Below, one piece after another: positions 55,455 through 63,861 of a stretch of 64,000 nt of DNA. Position 1 is the stretch's first letter, and the number at the start of each line of letters is the position of its first letter. A program made the translations under genes and the position numbers. This stretch comes from Ruminiclostridium sp. (lineage in GTDB: Bacteria > Bacillota > Clostridia > Oscillospirales > Ruminococcaceae). A model generated the notes under the pieces. The model was not told the origin of the DNA and did no database searches. It saw nothing but the letters and a program-made list of their open reading frames with translations. The stretch covers positions 30,768-94,767 of the forward strand of contig JAGBHT010000029.1 in NCBI GenBank assembly GCA_017935365.1, written 5' to 3'.

Positions 55455-56279
55455 TTGGCGTTCAAGTTATTTGATTATCAGAGTTCGGGCAGCGGTGTAT
55501 CTAAGACTGCACCGCAGAAAAAGCCCTTTTTCAGATATTGGGAGATATTCGGCAGAAAGTTCTGGAAGCTGATAGAGCTTAATATGCTGTATGTTCTTTT
55601 CTGCATACCCATAATTACCTTCGGACCGGCTACAGCGGCGCTTACTCACGTTATGAGAAAGTTCATACTTGAACAGCCGTGCTTTGTTTTTGATGAATTC
55701 TTTACTGCTTTCAAGAAGAATTTCAAGCAGTCGGTCTTTATCGGTATAGTTGACGTTATAATGATAGTATCCATCTGGATTGCCTGCTTCCAGTTCCTTA
55801 TGAACGAATCGCTTCCCGACGGCTCGCTTGTGTTTATCTGCATTATGATATGCTGTGCTACTCTTGTGTTTATAATGCACTTCTATATTTATCTTGAGAT
55901 CGTTGCACTCAACCTTTCAATCGGCTCGATTCTCAAGAACGCTGTTTTCCTTGTTTTCCTCGGAGTAAAGCGTAATTTCATTGCGCTTATCATCAATCTC
56001 GTTATAATAAGTCTTATTGTGCTTTTTTTACCTTTTTCGGTATTTGCGGTTATATTCTTACCGTTGTCGCTTATGTGCTTTACCACTACATTCATCTGTT
56101 ATCCCGTGATACAGAAGTATATTGTCAATCCGTATTACGAGGAACGCGGCGAGCGCAACCCGGAGCTTGGTCCGATAAGCGAAGAGGATATCGCCGAGAA
56201 CGCTGTCTTTGTTGACAGAGGCGGCAGTGAGAAGGAGATCAAGGTTGCTCCCAAGGCTCACGGCAAAGTTATCAAATAA
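55455..56279 (+). CDS. DUF624 (YesL-like) membrane protein
   Basis: 274 aa. After a cytoplasmic start it has FWKLIELNMLYVLFCIPIITFGPATAALTHV, the DUF624/YesL hallmark, and about five membrane helices; the C-terminal 50 residues are charged and cytoplasmic. YesL-like proteins often neighbour carbohydrate transport genes, but not here. Start is TTG 55455 with AAGGAG at eight bases. Own promoter and terminator. Confidence 0.85.
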   Translation: MAFKLFDYQSSGSGVSKTAPQKKPFFRYWEIFGRKFWKLIELNMLYVLFCIPIITFGPATAALTHVMRKFILEQPCFVFDEFFTAFKKNFKQSVFIGIVDVIMIVSIWIACFQFLMNESLPDGSLVFICIMICCATLVFIMHFYIYLEIVALNLSIGSILKNAVFLVFLGVKRNFIALIINLVIISLIVLFLPFSVFAVIFLPLSLMCFTTTFICYPVIQKYIVNPYYEERGERNPELGPISEEDIAENAVFVDRGGSEKEIKVAPKAHGKVIK

Positions 56280-56284
56280 TTATT

Positions 56285-56320
56285 ACGGCATTCCCGCAGA
56301 AAGTGCGGGAGTGCCGTTTT
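56285..56320 (+). terminator. Terminator after the DUF624 gene
   Basis: Stem ACGGCATTCCCGCA/TGCGGGAGTGCCGT (one mismatch), then TTT. Confidence 0.85.
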
Positions 56321-56358
56321 GCGTAAAAAAGGGGTTCGACCCGTATTTACAAAAACTG

Positions 56359-56387
56359 TTGCATTATACCTTTGAAAGTGGTATAAT
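56359..56387 (+). promoter_or_regulatory. Promoter of PHP-malic enzyme genes
   Basis: -35 TTGCAT (56359-56364), 17-base spacer, -10 TATAAT (56382-56387), preceded by GTG (partly extended -10). Confidence 0.75.
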
Positions 56388-56456
56388 TATATTATGTATC
56401 GTGCAGTTTTTACTGCATCGTTATCCGGCAGAACAAAAAGAAAGAAGGGTATTGAT

Positions 56457-57302
56457 ATGAAGGCTGATTTACATTGTCACACAACAATGTCCGACGGCTC
56501 ACTGGGTCTTGAAGAAACCATTGCGCAGGCAAAGCGTTACGGCATCGATTATTTTGCGATAACCGACCACGACACACTTTCGTCTTCGTCAAGGGCGGTT
56601 GTACTCGGTGAACGTTACGGTGTCAACGTTATTCCTGCGGTCGAGTTTTCTACATACGACAGCAAGCACGGAACAAAAGCGCACATAATCTGTTATAATC
56701 CCGAAAAGCCCAACAGGCTTGAAGGTTTATGTCTGCGCACTTGTGAACTGCGTAAGAAGCGCGGAAAACAGATGGCTATGAAAGTACTTGAAAAGTATCC
56801 CATAACGCTTGAAAGCATATTGCGTTACGCCACAGGCAGTAAAGTTATATTCAAGTGTCATATCATGCACGCCCTTATGGATTACGGCTACACTACCGAC
56901 CTTTACGGAAAGGTATATGACGAGCTGTTCAACCCCGTAACGGGACTTTGCGCAGAAGAAGTAAGTACCGACATGCAGGACTATCCCGAGGTACATTTTG
57001 TGCTGGAACTCATTCACTCCGCAGGCGGTATAGCGGTACTTGCTCACCCCGCGGTGTTCGACAATTTTGAACTGCTTGAGGAGCTTGCCTCGGCAGGAAA
57101 GATAGACGGTGCGGAGGTATGGCACCAGAGTGCGAATGATGAACAGCGTGAAAGACTGCTTAAAATAGCGGAAGAGCACAATCTTATCACTACAGGCGGC
57201 TCTGATTTCCACGGATTTTATAATCATTATCCGATAGCTATAGGTACAAATTACACGCCGGACGCATCGCTTCAGCGTATATTGAAGAAGAAAATAAAAT
57301 AA
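56457..57302 (+). CDS. PHP-domain phosphoesterase
   Basis: 281 aa, cytosolic. Metal-binding motifs of the PHP family in order: DLHCHTTMSDGS (start), FAITDHDTL, a middle CHIMHALMDYGY, LAHPAVF and TGGSDFHGF. The architecture is that of the YciV/TrpH group (3',5'-nucleoside bisphosphate phosphatase and RNase AM type); the exact substrate is not settled. The ATG at 56457 is used; the frame extends 21 codons into the promoter region. Precedes the malic enzyme by 24 bases. Confidence 0.88.
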   Translation: MKADLHCHTTMSDGSLGLEETIAQAKRYGIDYFAITDHDTLSSSSRAVVLGERYGVNVIPAVEFSTYDSKHGTKAHIICYNPEKPNRLEGLCLRTCELRKKRGKQMAMKVLEKYPITLESILRYATGSKVIFKCHIMHALMDYGYTTDLYGKVYDELFNPVTGLCAEEVSTDMQDYPEVHFVLELIHSAGGIAVLAHPAVFDNFELLEELASAGKIDGAEVWHQSANDEQRERLLKIAEEHNLITTGGSDFHGFYNHYPIAIGTNYTPDASLQRILKKKIK

Positions 57303-57326
57303 TCGGCAAAAGGAAGGAAAAGAAAA

Positions 57327-58487
57327 ATGGCAACCGATATCAAACAGCAGGCACTGGAAAAGCACTATGAATGGCAGGGAAAGATCGAGGTCATCTCAAG
57401 AGCCCCCGTCAATACAAGAGAGGATCTTGCTCTTTGTTATACTCCCGGTGTTGCGCAGGCATGTCTTGAAATAGAAAAGGATCCGTCACTGTCATATAAG
57501 CTGACACGCCGCAAGAATTTAGTTGCAGTCATCACAGACGGCACAGCAGTACTCGGACTTGGCGATATAGGCGTACTTGCAGGTATGCCCGTTATGGAGG
57601 GTAAATGCTGTCTGTTCAAAGAATTTGCAGGCGTTGACGCATTCCCTATCTGCATAAAGTCAAAGGACGTTGACGAGATAGTAAGAACGATCGAGCTTAT
57701 CTCCGACAGCTTCGGTGGTATCAACATTGAGGACATCTCGGCTCCGAGATGTTTTGAGATTGAACGCAGACTGAAAGAAAAGCTTGATATCCCCGTATTC
57801 CACGATGATCAGCACGGAACTGCGGTCGTAGTAGGTGCGGCTCTTATCAACGCTGTACGCTGTGCAGGCAAGCAGATGAAGGATATCACCGTTGTAATCA
57901 ACGGCGCAGGTGCGGCAGGTATCGCAATAGGCACATTCCTGCTGAATATGGGTATCGGTAACCTTATCATGGTAGATATAAACGGTATCATCAACAAGGA
58001 CGACAAGTACGATAATCCCGCTCATGCAGAGATCGCAACAAAGACAAACAACAATAACATAAAGGGCGGACTTGCCGAGGCTATGAAGGGTGCAGATGTG
58101 TTCATCGGCGTATCAAAGCCCGGTCTTGTAAGCGAGGATATGGTAAAGTCGATGGCAGAAAAGCCTATAGTATTCGCTATGGCAAACCCCGAGCCTGAGA
58201 TCATGCCCGACAAGGCTCTTGCCGCAGGCGCTTATATCGTAGGTACAGGCAGAAGCGACTTTCCCAACCAGATAAACAACGTACTTGTATTCCCCGGAAT
58301 ATTCAAGGGCGCTTTACAGTGCGGAGCAAAGGCGATAACGGAAGAGATGAAGAAAGCCGCCGCTTATGCGATAGCTGATATTGTAACTCCCGACAAGCTG
58401 TCGAGAGAATATATAATCCCCAGCCCGCTTGACAAGTCGGTTGCCGAGGCGGTAGCCACAGCAGTTGCAAAAGCGGCACAGCAGTAA
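57327..58487 (+). CDS. NAD(P)-dependent malic enzyme (short bacterial type)
   Basis: Oxidative decarboxylation of malate to pyruvate, 386 aa, the usual length for the bacterial short form without a PTA domain. LALCYTPGVAQACLEI, the metal site FEIERRLKEKLDIPVFHDDQHGTAVV, the nucleotide-binding INGAGAAGIAIGTFLL, and FAMANPEPEIMPD are all present. The coenzyme preference cannot be told from sequence by eye. Follows the PHP gene and precedes the TSCPD gene. Confidence 0.95.
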   Translation: MATDIKQQALEKHYEWQGKIEVISRAPVNTREDLALCYTPGVAQACLEIEKDPSLSYKLTRRKNLVAVITDGTAVLGLGDIGVLAGMPVMEGKCCLFKEFAGVDAFPICIKSKDVDEIVRTIELISDSFGGINIEDISAPRCFEIERRLKEKLDIPVFHDDQHGTAVVVGAALINAVRCAGKQMKDITVVINGAGAAGIAIGTFLLNMGIGNLIMVDINGIINKDDKYDNPAHAEIATKTNNNNIKGGLAEAMKGADVFIGVSKPGLVSEDMVKSMAEKPIVFAMANPEPEIMPDKALAAGAYIVGTGRSDFPNQINNVLVFPGIFKGALQCGAKAITEEMKKAAAYAIADIVTPDKLSREYIIPSPLDKSVAEAVATAVAKAAQQ

Positions 58488-58524
58488 TATAAACGGCACA
58501 GACAATTTGAAAGGAAGACGAAAA

Positions 58525-58776
58525 ATGACGTTTGAATACACACCCAAGGGAGTATGTTCCCGTAAAATGATAATAGACATTGAGGACGGCAAGGTTGAAG
58601 ATCTTCAGGTAATAGGCGGTTGCAACGGTAATCTTCAGGGTATAGCACACCTTGTAAAGGGGATGCCTGTTGATGAGGTCATCGAGCGCCTTGACGGCAT
58701 AAAGTGCGGCTCAAAGAGCAGTTCATGTCCCGGTCAGCTTGCCGAGGCACTTAAAGAATACAAGGCGAACAACTGA
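58525..58776 (+). CDS. TSCPD-domain protein (TIGR03905 family)
   Basis: 83 aa. FEYTPKGVCSRKMIIDIEDG with conserved Cys, VIGGCNGNLQGIAHLVKGM and the terminal CGSKSSSCPGQLAEAL give four conserved cysteines, as in the TIGR03905 family. A metal or FeS site is plausible; function unknown. The start at 58525 (AGGAAG site) replaces an in-frame upstream ATG lying in the malic enzyme gene. Confidence 0.88.
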   Translation: MTFEYTPKGVCSRKMIIDIEDGKVEDLQVIGGCNGNLQGIAHLVKGMPVDEVIERLDGIKCGSKSSSCPGQLAEALKEYKANN

Positions 58777-58810
58777 ACGGATTTTATGATTTTACAGGGA
58801 GGTGAAACGA

Positions 58811-59338
58811 GTGGCAGAATACTGGGACGTGTACGATAAGAACAGAAAGCGTACAGGAAAGCTTCATAAACGAGGTATCCGTATGCAGCCGGGCGAATAT
58901 AACATTGTTTGCGAGGCGTGGATAGTAAGCGGTAACAGGCTGCTCGTGACACAGCGCTGTAAGTATAAGAATTTCGGCGGTCTGTGGGAATGCACAGGCG
59001 GTGCGGTCAAGGCGGGAGAATCAAGCATTGACTGCATAAAGCGTGAGATAAAGGAAGAGATCGGCATAGATGTCACCGATGAAGAGCTGACTTTCAAAGG
59101 TACAAAGCACGGTGCGGCTTTCTTTATCGATTGCTATGAACTGCACAGGGATCTGACGCTTGACGATCTGACGCTTCAGAAAGAAGAAGTGTCGGGCGCT
59201 AAGCTCGTAACTCTTGCCGAGTTTGAAAAAATGCAGAAAGAGAAAAAGCTGATACCTGGACTGTTCGATTTTATGACAGAGCTTGAATTCAGCTTTGTTA
59301 CAGGAAAAACCACTTATCCGAAAGGAAACAAAGAATAA
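58811..59338 (+). CDS. Nudix hydrolase
   Basis: 175 aa. A complete Nudix box spans about residues 58-80: GGAVKAGE, then REIKEEIGI. The opening YWDVYDKNRKRTGKLHKRG resembles the IDI/YfcD-like subgroup that acts on diphosphates. The substrate is not predictable. GTG 58811 is the start, eight bases after AGGGAGG; the in-frame GTG at 58802 overlaps that site. One-base overlap with ruvX (TAATG). Confidence 0.9.
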   Translation: MAEYWDVYDKNRKRTGKLHKRGIRMQPGEYNIVCEAWIVSGNRLLVTQRCKYKNFGGLWECTGGAVKAGESSIDCIKREIKEEIGIDVTDEELTFKGTKHGAAFFIDCYELHRDLTLDDLTLQKEEVSGAKLVTLAEFEKMQKEKKLIPGLFDFMTELEFSFVTGKTTYPKGNKE

Positions 59339-59787
59339 TGAAAATAATGGCTGTTGATTACGGCGATGCGCACACAGGACTTGCATGCTGTGACAGAACA
59401 CAGACGCTTGCGTCACCTATCGGTGTTATAGATGAAAGAAACTTTCAGACGTGTGTTGAAAAGGTAGCCGCCGCCGCTGTCGAATATGAGGTCGGCGAGG
59501 TCGTGGTCGGAAATCCGATAAATATGAACGGAACATACGGACCGAGAAGTGAGAAGTGCAGAATGTTTGCGGATATGCTTCAGAACTTCCTTGAGATACC
59601 CGTTGTAATGTGGGACGAGCGTTCGACCACGGTCACTGCACACAATATGATGAATGACGTAAACAAGCGCGGCAAGGAGCGTAAAAAGGTAATTGATGCA
59701 GTTGCCGCCGCAGTTATTCTTCAGAATTACCTTGATTATAAGGCAAATCTGCTTGCAAGGGAAAAGGCTAAGCAGGAAGAGAAGTAA
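59338..59787 (+). CDS. ruvX: Holliday junction resolvase-like protein RuvX/YqgF
   Basis: 149 aa, RNase H-like fold. MAVDYGDAHTGLACCD with catalytic Asp at the start, VVGNPINMNGTYGPRSEKC, and WDERSTTVTAHNMM. The last Asp is in KKVIDAVAAAVILQNYL. The family acts in pre-16S rRNA end processing and possibly recombination. Coupled to the Nudix gene. Confidence 0.95.
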   Translation: MKIMAVDYGDAHTGLACCDRTQTLASPIGVIDERNFQTCVEKVAAAAVEYEVGEVVVGNPINMNGTYGPRSEKCRMFADMLQNFLEIPVVMWDERSTTVTAHNMMNDVNKRGKERKKVIDAVAAAVILQNYLDYKANLLAREKAKQEEK

Positions 59788-59796
59788 TTTCAGAAT

Positions 59797-59832
59797 AAAC
59801 CGATTGGTAGTCCTATATCAGTCGGTTTCTTT
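59797..59832 (+). terminator. Probable terminator after ruvX
   Basis: Stem AAACCGATTG/CAGTCGGTTT (one wobble pair), then CTTTT. Confidence 0.65.
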
Positions 59833-59847
59833 TATATGAGGTAAAAT

Positions 59848-60636
59848 ATGAATATCGCAGATATAGCAAAACAAGATTTTGACAGCGAAATCAGTGAGGT
59901 AAAAGCGTTTGTAAATTCGCACAAGGACAATTTCCCGGATATACTCAATAACGCTTTGAAAAGTGCGGTAAGATATGAATATACTACCGTAGAGTGCAAT
60001 AGTACAGGAGGTTGGTATAATCCCGATTATTATCTGTTCCTTGCTGTCGGAGGCTGTCATAGGGGAAAAATTAGAAAATGTAAGAACAAGCCTCGGAAAT
60101 ACGGCTATGAATATGGCTTTGATGAAAACGGTCGTCTGATTTACGACTACAGGTGCGGCAGTAACAACTACGGAATATATTTTTATAACAGTGAAGATGT
60201 GTATAGGGTCGGTTGCTTTTACAGAAATGATGAGCATATTTTTTTGATAGATATGTTTACAAAATACAGTTTTGATGGCGGAAAATCAAAGGAATGTACA
60301 TATTTCAATATATTGCCCGGTATCGGAATATCGATGGTAGAAAAGGATTGTTACTTTTATCAAGACGATAAAGTTGCTTTCAGGAGATATACATATTTTA
60401 ATAACAGCGATAAAGAATTTATATCAAAGCATACGCAATGGATAAATGAAACCGGATTGCGTGATATGCTTGATATGTCTGATATGCCTGATGTGCGTGA
60501 TATTTATTCGGATGACTATGTTTTCTCATTGGACGAAAACGGTGTTTTTACGCATTATACCGCACAGGACGGCAGAACATATGACGTGTTGTATAGCGGA
60601 TTTACGTTGAATGATGCTTCTTATTTTCCTTTATAA
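59848..60636 (+). CDS. Unknown cytosolic protein
   Basis: 262 aa, no signal peptide or membrane helix, rich in Tyr, Asp, Asn and Phe; more AT-rich than its neighbours. ATG follows TGAGGT. Repeated aromatic beta-like segments (YEYGFDENGRLIYDYR, YGIYFYN, YVFSLDENGVFTHY) suggest a beta-sheet protein such as an immunity or SMI1-like scaffold, but no family is recognised. It stands alone between two terminators. Confidence 0.6.
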   Translation: MNIADIAKQDFDSEISEVKAFVNSHKDNFPDILNNALKSAVRYEYTTVECNSTGGWYNPDYYLFLAVGGCHRGKIRKCKNKPRKYGYEYGFDENGRLIYDYRCGSNNYGIYFYNSEDVYRVGCFYRNDEHIFLIDMFTKYSFDGGKSKECTYFNILPGIGISMVEKDCYFYQDDKVAFRRYTYFNNSDKEFISKHTQWINETGLRDMLDMSDMPDVRDIYSDDYVFSLDENGVFTHYTAQDGRTYDVLYSGFTLNDASYFPL

Positions 60637-60637
60637 T

Positions 60638-60675
60638 AAAACCCGGTGCAGGCTGTGTGGCTTGCACCGGGTTTT
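60638..60675. terminator. Bidirectional terminator
   Basis: Thirteen-base-pair stem AAAACCCGGTGCA/TGCACCGGGTTTT between convergent genes. Confidence 0.92.
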
Positions 60676-60689
60676 CATATTCTGTTGAA

Positions 60690-62948
60690 TTACATCTGCG
60701 CCTTAAATCCGCCGAAATCCTTATTCAGCATATCGACCGCTTTCTGTAACAGCTTATCGCTGATACCTCCAAATGAGCGTATCTGACGAAGCGGCATACT
60801 GCCTATCATACTGCGTACAGCTTCAGGTTCAAAGTGGTCGCCGCCGAGAAGTCCCTTTGCAACCTTGGTAAATAGCAGGTCAAGTGTAGCCTTACCCTCG
60901 GCATAGTCCATAAACTCGCCGAACACAGTGTTTTCCGTTGCAACAAACGGGAGCTTTACATCTGTTCTGTGTGTGACCTCAGCAGTAAGTCTTATATCAC
61001 GGGAAGAGCTTGCTATCATTATATCGTACTTGCCGTTGGGAGCGTACCAGTCGCCGAGCTCTTCGTGATAGTAGCTGAACGCTCTCTTGTCAAGCTTGAA
61101 TGTGACTGTCTTGCTCTCTCCGGGCTGTAGCTCAACCTTGATGAAGTCTTTAAGTTCCTTTTCGGGACGAACCGCAAAGCCCGATTTGTCGGCAACGTAA
61201 AGCTGTACGATTTCCTTACCTGCGCAGTTGCCGGTATTTGTGATAACTGCGTTTACAGTGAGAATATCTTCATCTCCTACAGTCGTATCCGAGAGCTTAA
61301 TATCCGAATATTCAAAGGTCGTGTATGACAGACCGTGACCGAAAGGATAGCGTACTGCCATTTCCTTTTTATCGTAGTATCTGTAGCCTACGAATACGCC
61401 CTCGTTGTACTCTGCGTGGCGGTCGCCAGGGAATGTGAGATAGCAGGGCGTATCCGATAACTTCATCGGGATAGTTTCCGCGAGCTTTCCGCAGGGGTTT
61501 GCCTTGCCGAAAAGAATATCCGCTGTCGCTTCACCGGTAGCCTCGCCGCTGAGGTAAACCTCAAGGATTGCGCTTACCTTGTCGTTCCACGGCATTTCAA
61601 CGGGTGAGCCGTTGTGGAGAACGATTATTACGTTTTCCTGTACCTTGCAGATCTCGTCAATCAGCTCGTTCTGGCAGTCGGGCATACGCATATGTGTTCT
61701 GTCATAACCCTCGGATTCAAAGCTGTCGGGAAGCCCGGCGAATATTACGGCAACATCGCTGTCAGCGGCAAGCTGTACTGCCTCTTCAAGAAGAGCGGGG
61801 TTAGTATCGTTTGCTTCACGCTCATAGCCCTCTGCATAAGAAACATCGGCGTACTTTGCGGCACTTTCGAATGCGTTTGAAATGTTCTTGGTGTTTATGT
61901 GGGAGCTTCCGCCGCCCTGTATTCTTGGGTTCTTTGCAAATGCACCGATGAATGCGATCTTTGCTCCGCCTGACGGTAAGGGAAGAGCACCGTCGTTTTT
62001 AAGAAGCACCATACATTCTTTGGCAATTTCTGCCGCTTTTTTGTGGTCTATACCGCGGTCGAATGTATGCTCGCCGCCTTTGACATCACGGTAGCGGTAT
62101 ACCTGTTCGAGAATACGTTTTACGGCTGTATCAAGTATCTTTTCATCGAGAGTACCGTTCTTCACGGCTTCAACGATCTTTGCGTCATTCAGTCCGTTAC
62201 TTGACGGCATTTCAAGGTCAAGTCCTGCGGCAAGACCTTTCACGCGGTCGTTTACTGCGCCCCAGTCGGACATTACATAGCCCTTGAAGCCCCATTCGTC
62301 ACGCAGAACCTTATTTAAAAGATAATCGTTTTCCGATGCGTATACGTCATTTACAAGGTTGTATGAGCACATCACAGTCCACGGCTGAGCTTTTTTGACT
62401 GCTGTTTCAAAAGCAGGGAAATAGATCTCACGCAGTGTACGCTCGTCCATATCGGAAGAACAGGTCATACGGCGAGTTTCCTGGCTGTTTGCGGCAAAGT
62501 GCTTTATTGAAGTGCCGACATTCTTGCTCTGGACGCCGTTTATGTATGCGGCTGAAAGTTCACCTGCAAGGTAAGGGTCTTCGGAAATATATTCAAAGTT
62601 TCTGCCGCACAGCGGTGAACGCTTTATGTTAACGGCAGGTCCGAGAAGCACCGATACATCTTCTGCGCGGCACTCTTCGCCGAGCGTTTCGCCCATAGAC
62701 TGTAAGAGCTCACGGTCAAAACTGCAAGCTGTAGCGCAGGCGGCAGGGAAGCAGACAGCCTCTATACTCTGGTTGGGGTCAACTGTGTCGAGATCCTGCT
62801 TGCGCAGTCCGTGAGGTCCGTCGCTTACCATTACATCGGGTATGCCAAGACGCTCAACTTTTTTAGTGTGCCAGAAGTCAGCGCCGGAGCAAAGTCCTGC
62901 CTTTTCTTCAAGCGTCATTTCAGAAATAAGTTTATCAATATCGTGCAT
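60690..62948 (-). CDS. GH3 beta-glucosidase
   Basis: 752 aa, cytosolic (no signal peptide). The GH3 N-domain has GPAVNIKRSPLCGRNFEYISEDP and the nucleophile Asp in GYVMSDWGAVNDR (about residue 228). The C-domain has a family-typical GGGSSHINTKN and SEGYDRTHM region, and a fibronectin III-like domain near the end. Hydrolyses beta-glucosides taken up as oligosaccharides. The exact specificity is not predictable. Own promoter. Confidence 0.94.
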   Translation of the reverse strand: MHDIDKLISEMTLEEKAGLCSGADFWHTKKVERLGIPDVMVSDGPHGLRKQDLDTVDPNQSIEAVCFPAACATACSFDRELLQSMGETLGEECRAEDVSVLLGPAVNIKRSPLCGRNFEYISEDPYLAGELSAAYINGVQSKNVGTSIKHFAANSQETRRMTCSSDMDERTLREIYFPAFETAVKKAQPWTVMCSYNLVNDVYASENDYLLNKVLRDEWGFKGYVMSDWGAVNDRVKGLAAGLDLEMPSSNGLNDAKIVEAVKNGTLDEKILDTAVKRILEQVYRYRDVKGGEHTFDRGIDHKKAAEIAKECMVLLKNDGALPLPSGGAKIAFIGAFAKNPRIQGGGSSHINTKNISNAFESAAKYADVSYAEGYEREANDTNPALLEEAVQLAADSDVAVIFAGLPDSFESEGYDRTHMRMPDCQNELIDEICKVQENVIIVLHNGSPVEMPWNDKVSAILEVYLSGEATGEATADILFGKANPCGKLAETIPMKLSDTPCYLTFPGDRHAEYNEGVFVGYRYYDKKEMAVRYPFGHGLSYTTFEYSDIKLSDTTVGDEDILTVNAVITNTGNCAGKEIVQLYVADKSGFAVRPEKELKDFIKVELQPGESKTVTFKLDKRAFSYYHEELGDWYAPNGKYDIMIASSSRDIRLTAEVTHRTDVKLPFVATENTVFGEFMDYAEGKATLDLLFTKVAKGLLGGDHFEPEAVRSMIGSMPLRQIRSFGGISDKLLQKAVDMLNKDFGGFKAQM

Positions 62949-62993
62949 ATTGTTAGTCCTTTCTGTGTGAAATTTGGTTATTTTGATGATTCA

Positions 62994-63022
62994 ATTATAA
63001 CATTTGTGCCCGAAAATGTCTA
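62994..63022 (-). promoter_or_regulatory. Promoter of the GH3 gene
   Basis: Minus strand -35 TAGACA (63017-63022), 17-base spacer, -10 TATAAT (62994-62999). Confidence 0.75.
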
Positions 63023-63037
63023 TAGATAAATCTAAAA

Positions 63038-63066
63038 TTTTCATATAAATTCTACATTGGTATAAT
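63038..63066 (+). promoter_or_regulatory. Probable promoter of the DUF4358 gene
   Basis: Extended -10 TGGTATAAT ending at 63066, with a weak -35 TTTTCA-like box (63038-63043). Confidence 0.5.
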
Positions 63067-63127
63067 GCTTTTTTCACACGGAAATAATATCACCTGTAAG
63101 TAAAATCCGTAAAAGGAGTGTTTTAAA

Positions 63128-63766
63128 ATGAACAGAAAAATGAAGAAGTACAAATATATAATATCCGTGGTAGCAACGGCTACTGTTATAGCAACAATAT
63201 TTTCCGCCTGCACGGCAAACAGCGGCGAAAGCAGTGTTTCATCTGCCGCTCCGGGTCTTTCAACCTCGTTGTCCGAAAATTCCGAAAGTATAGCCGGCGG
63301 CGCAGGCAACGCCGATAAGAACAGCGAAAGATCCGCACAGGGTCTGAGAGATGCAATTGCTAAAGCATACGGCGATAACTACCTGCCCGATCAGACTTTG
63401 GACGCCGATACGCTTGAAAGTGAATTCGGACTGAAAAAGGATATGTACGATGAGGTTGTAGCAGAAGCGCCGGTGATCGGTTTTCACCCTGACAGACTGG
63501 TTATAGTAAAGTCTGCAAAGGGCAAGGAAGCAGATGTAAAGCGTACGCTTGAAGACACGCTTATTGTGATGAAAGAACAGCAGATGCAGTACCCGATAAA
63601 CGTTGCAAAAGTGAACGCAGGCAGAGTGCTTGAAAAGGACGGCTACTACTGCTTTATGATACTGGGCGATACAGATGACACAAGTGAGAATGACGATGAC
63701 GCGGCAAAGTTTGCCGAAGAGCAGATCAATATAGGTGTAAAGGCGTTCAACGATTATTTTGCGTAA
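63128..63766 (+). CDS. DUF4358 lipoprotein
   Basis: 212 aa. Lipoprotein signal with lipobox FSAC (Cys about residue 28), a Ser/Asn-rich linker, then the DUF4358 domain (GLRDAIAKAYGDNYLPDQ, EAPVIGFHPDRLVIVKSAKGKEADVK, GYYCFMILGD). Function unknown; common in gut clostridia. AAAGGAG before the ATG. Confidence 0.85.
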   Translation: MNRKMKKYKYIISVVATATVIATIFSACTANSGESSVSSAAPGLSTSLSENSESIAGGAGNADKNSERSAQGLRDAIAKAYGDNYLPDQTLDADTLESEFGLKKDMYDEVVAEAPVIGFHPDRLVIVKSAKGKEADVKRTLEDTLIVMKEQQMQYPINVAKVNAGRVLEKDGYYCFMILGDTDDTSENDDDAAKFAEEQINIGVKAFNDYFA

Positions 63767-63794
63767 GTACAAACACGAAAAATTTAAGAGTACA

Positions 63795-63861
63795 GAAAAT
63801 TTTTTAAATTAAAAAACAGGGTCGCAGGGGCGGAGCCCCCGGCAGGGACTAGGGGCGGCAG
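63795..63861 (-). repeat. GC-rich dispersed repeat, truncated copy
   Basis: Matches in reverse the right part of copy A (12880-12949): A/T tract, GGGTCGCAGGGGCG and GGCAGGGACTAGGGGCGGCAG. The match ends abruptly at about 63861, where the IS30-like left end begins. The insertion probably cut the repeat. Confidence 0.65.

Noticed and set aside
56328..56345. tRNA T-arm-like GGGGTTCGACCC
   Set aside because: No acceptor, D or anticodon arms around it; it follows a terminator.
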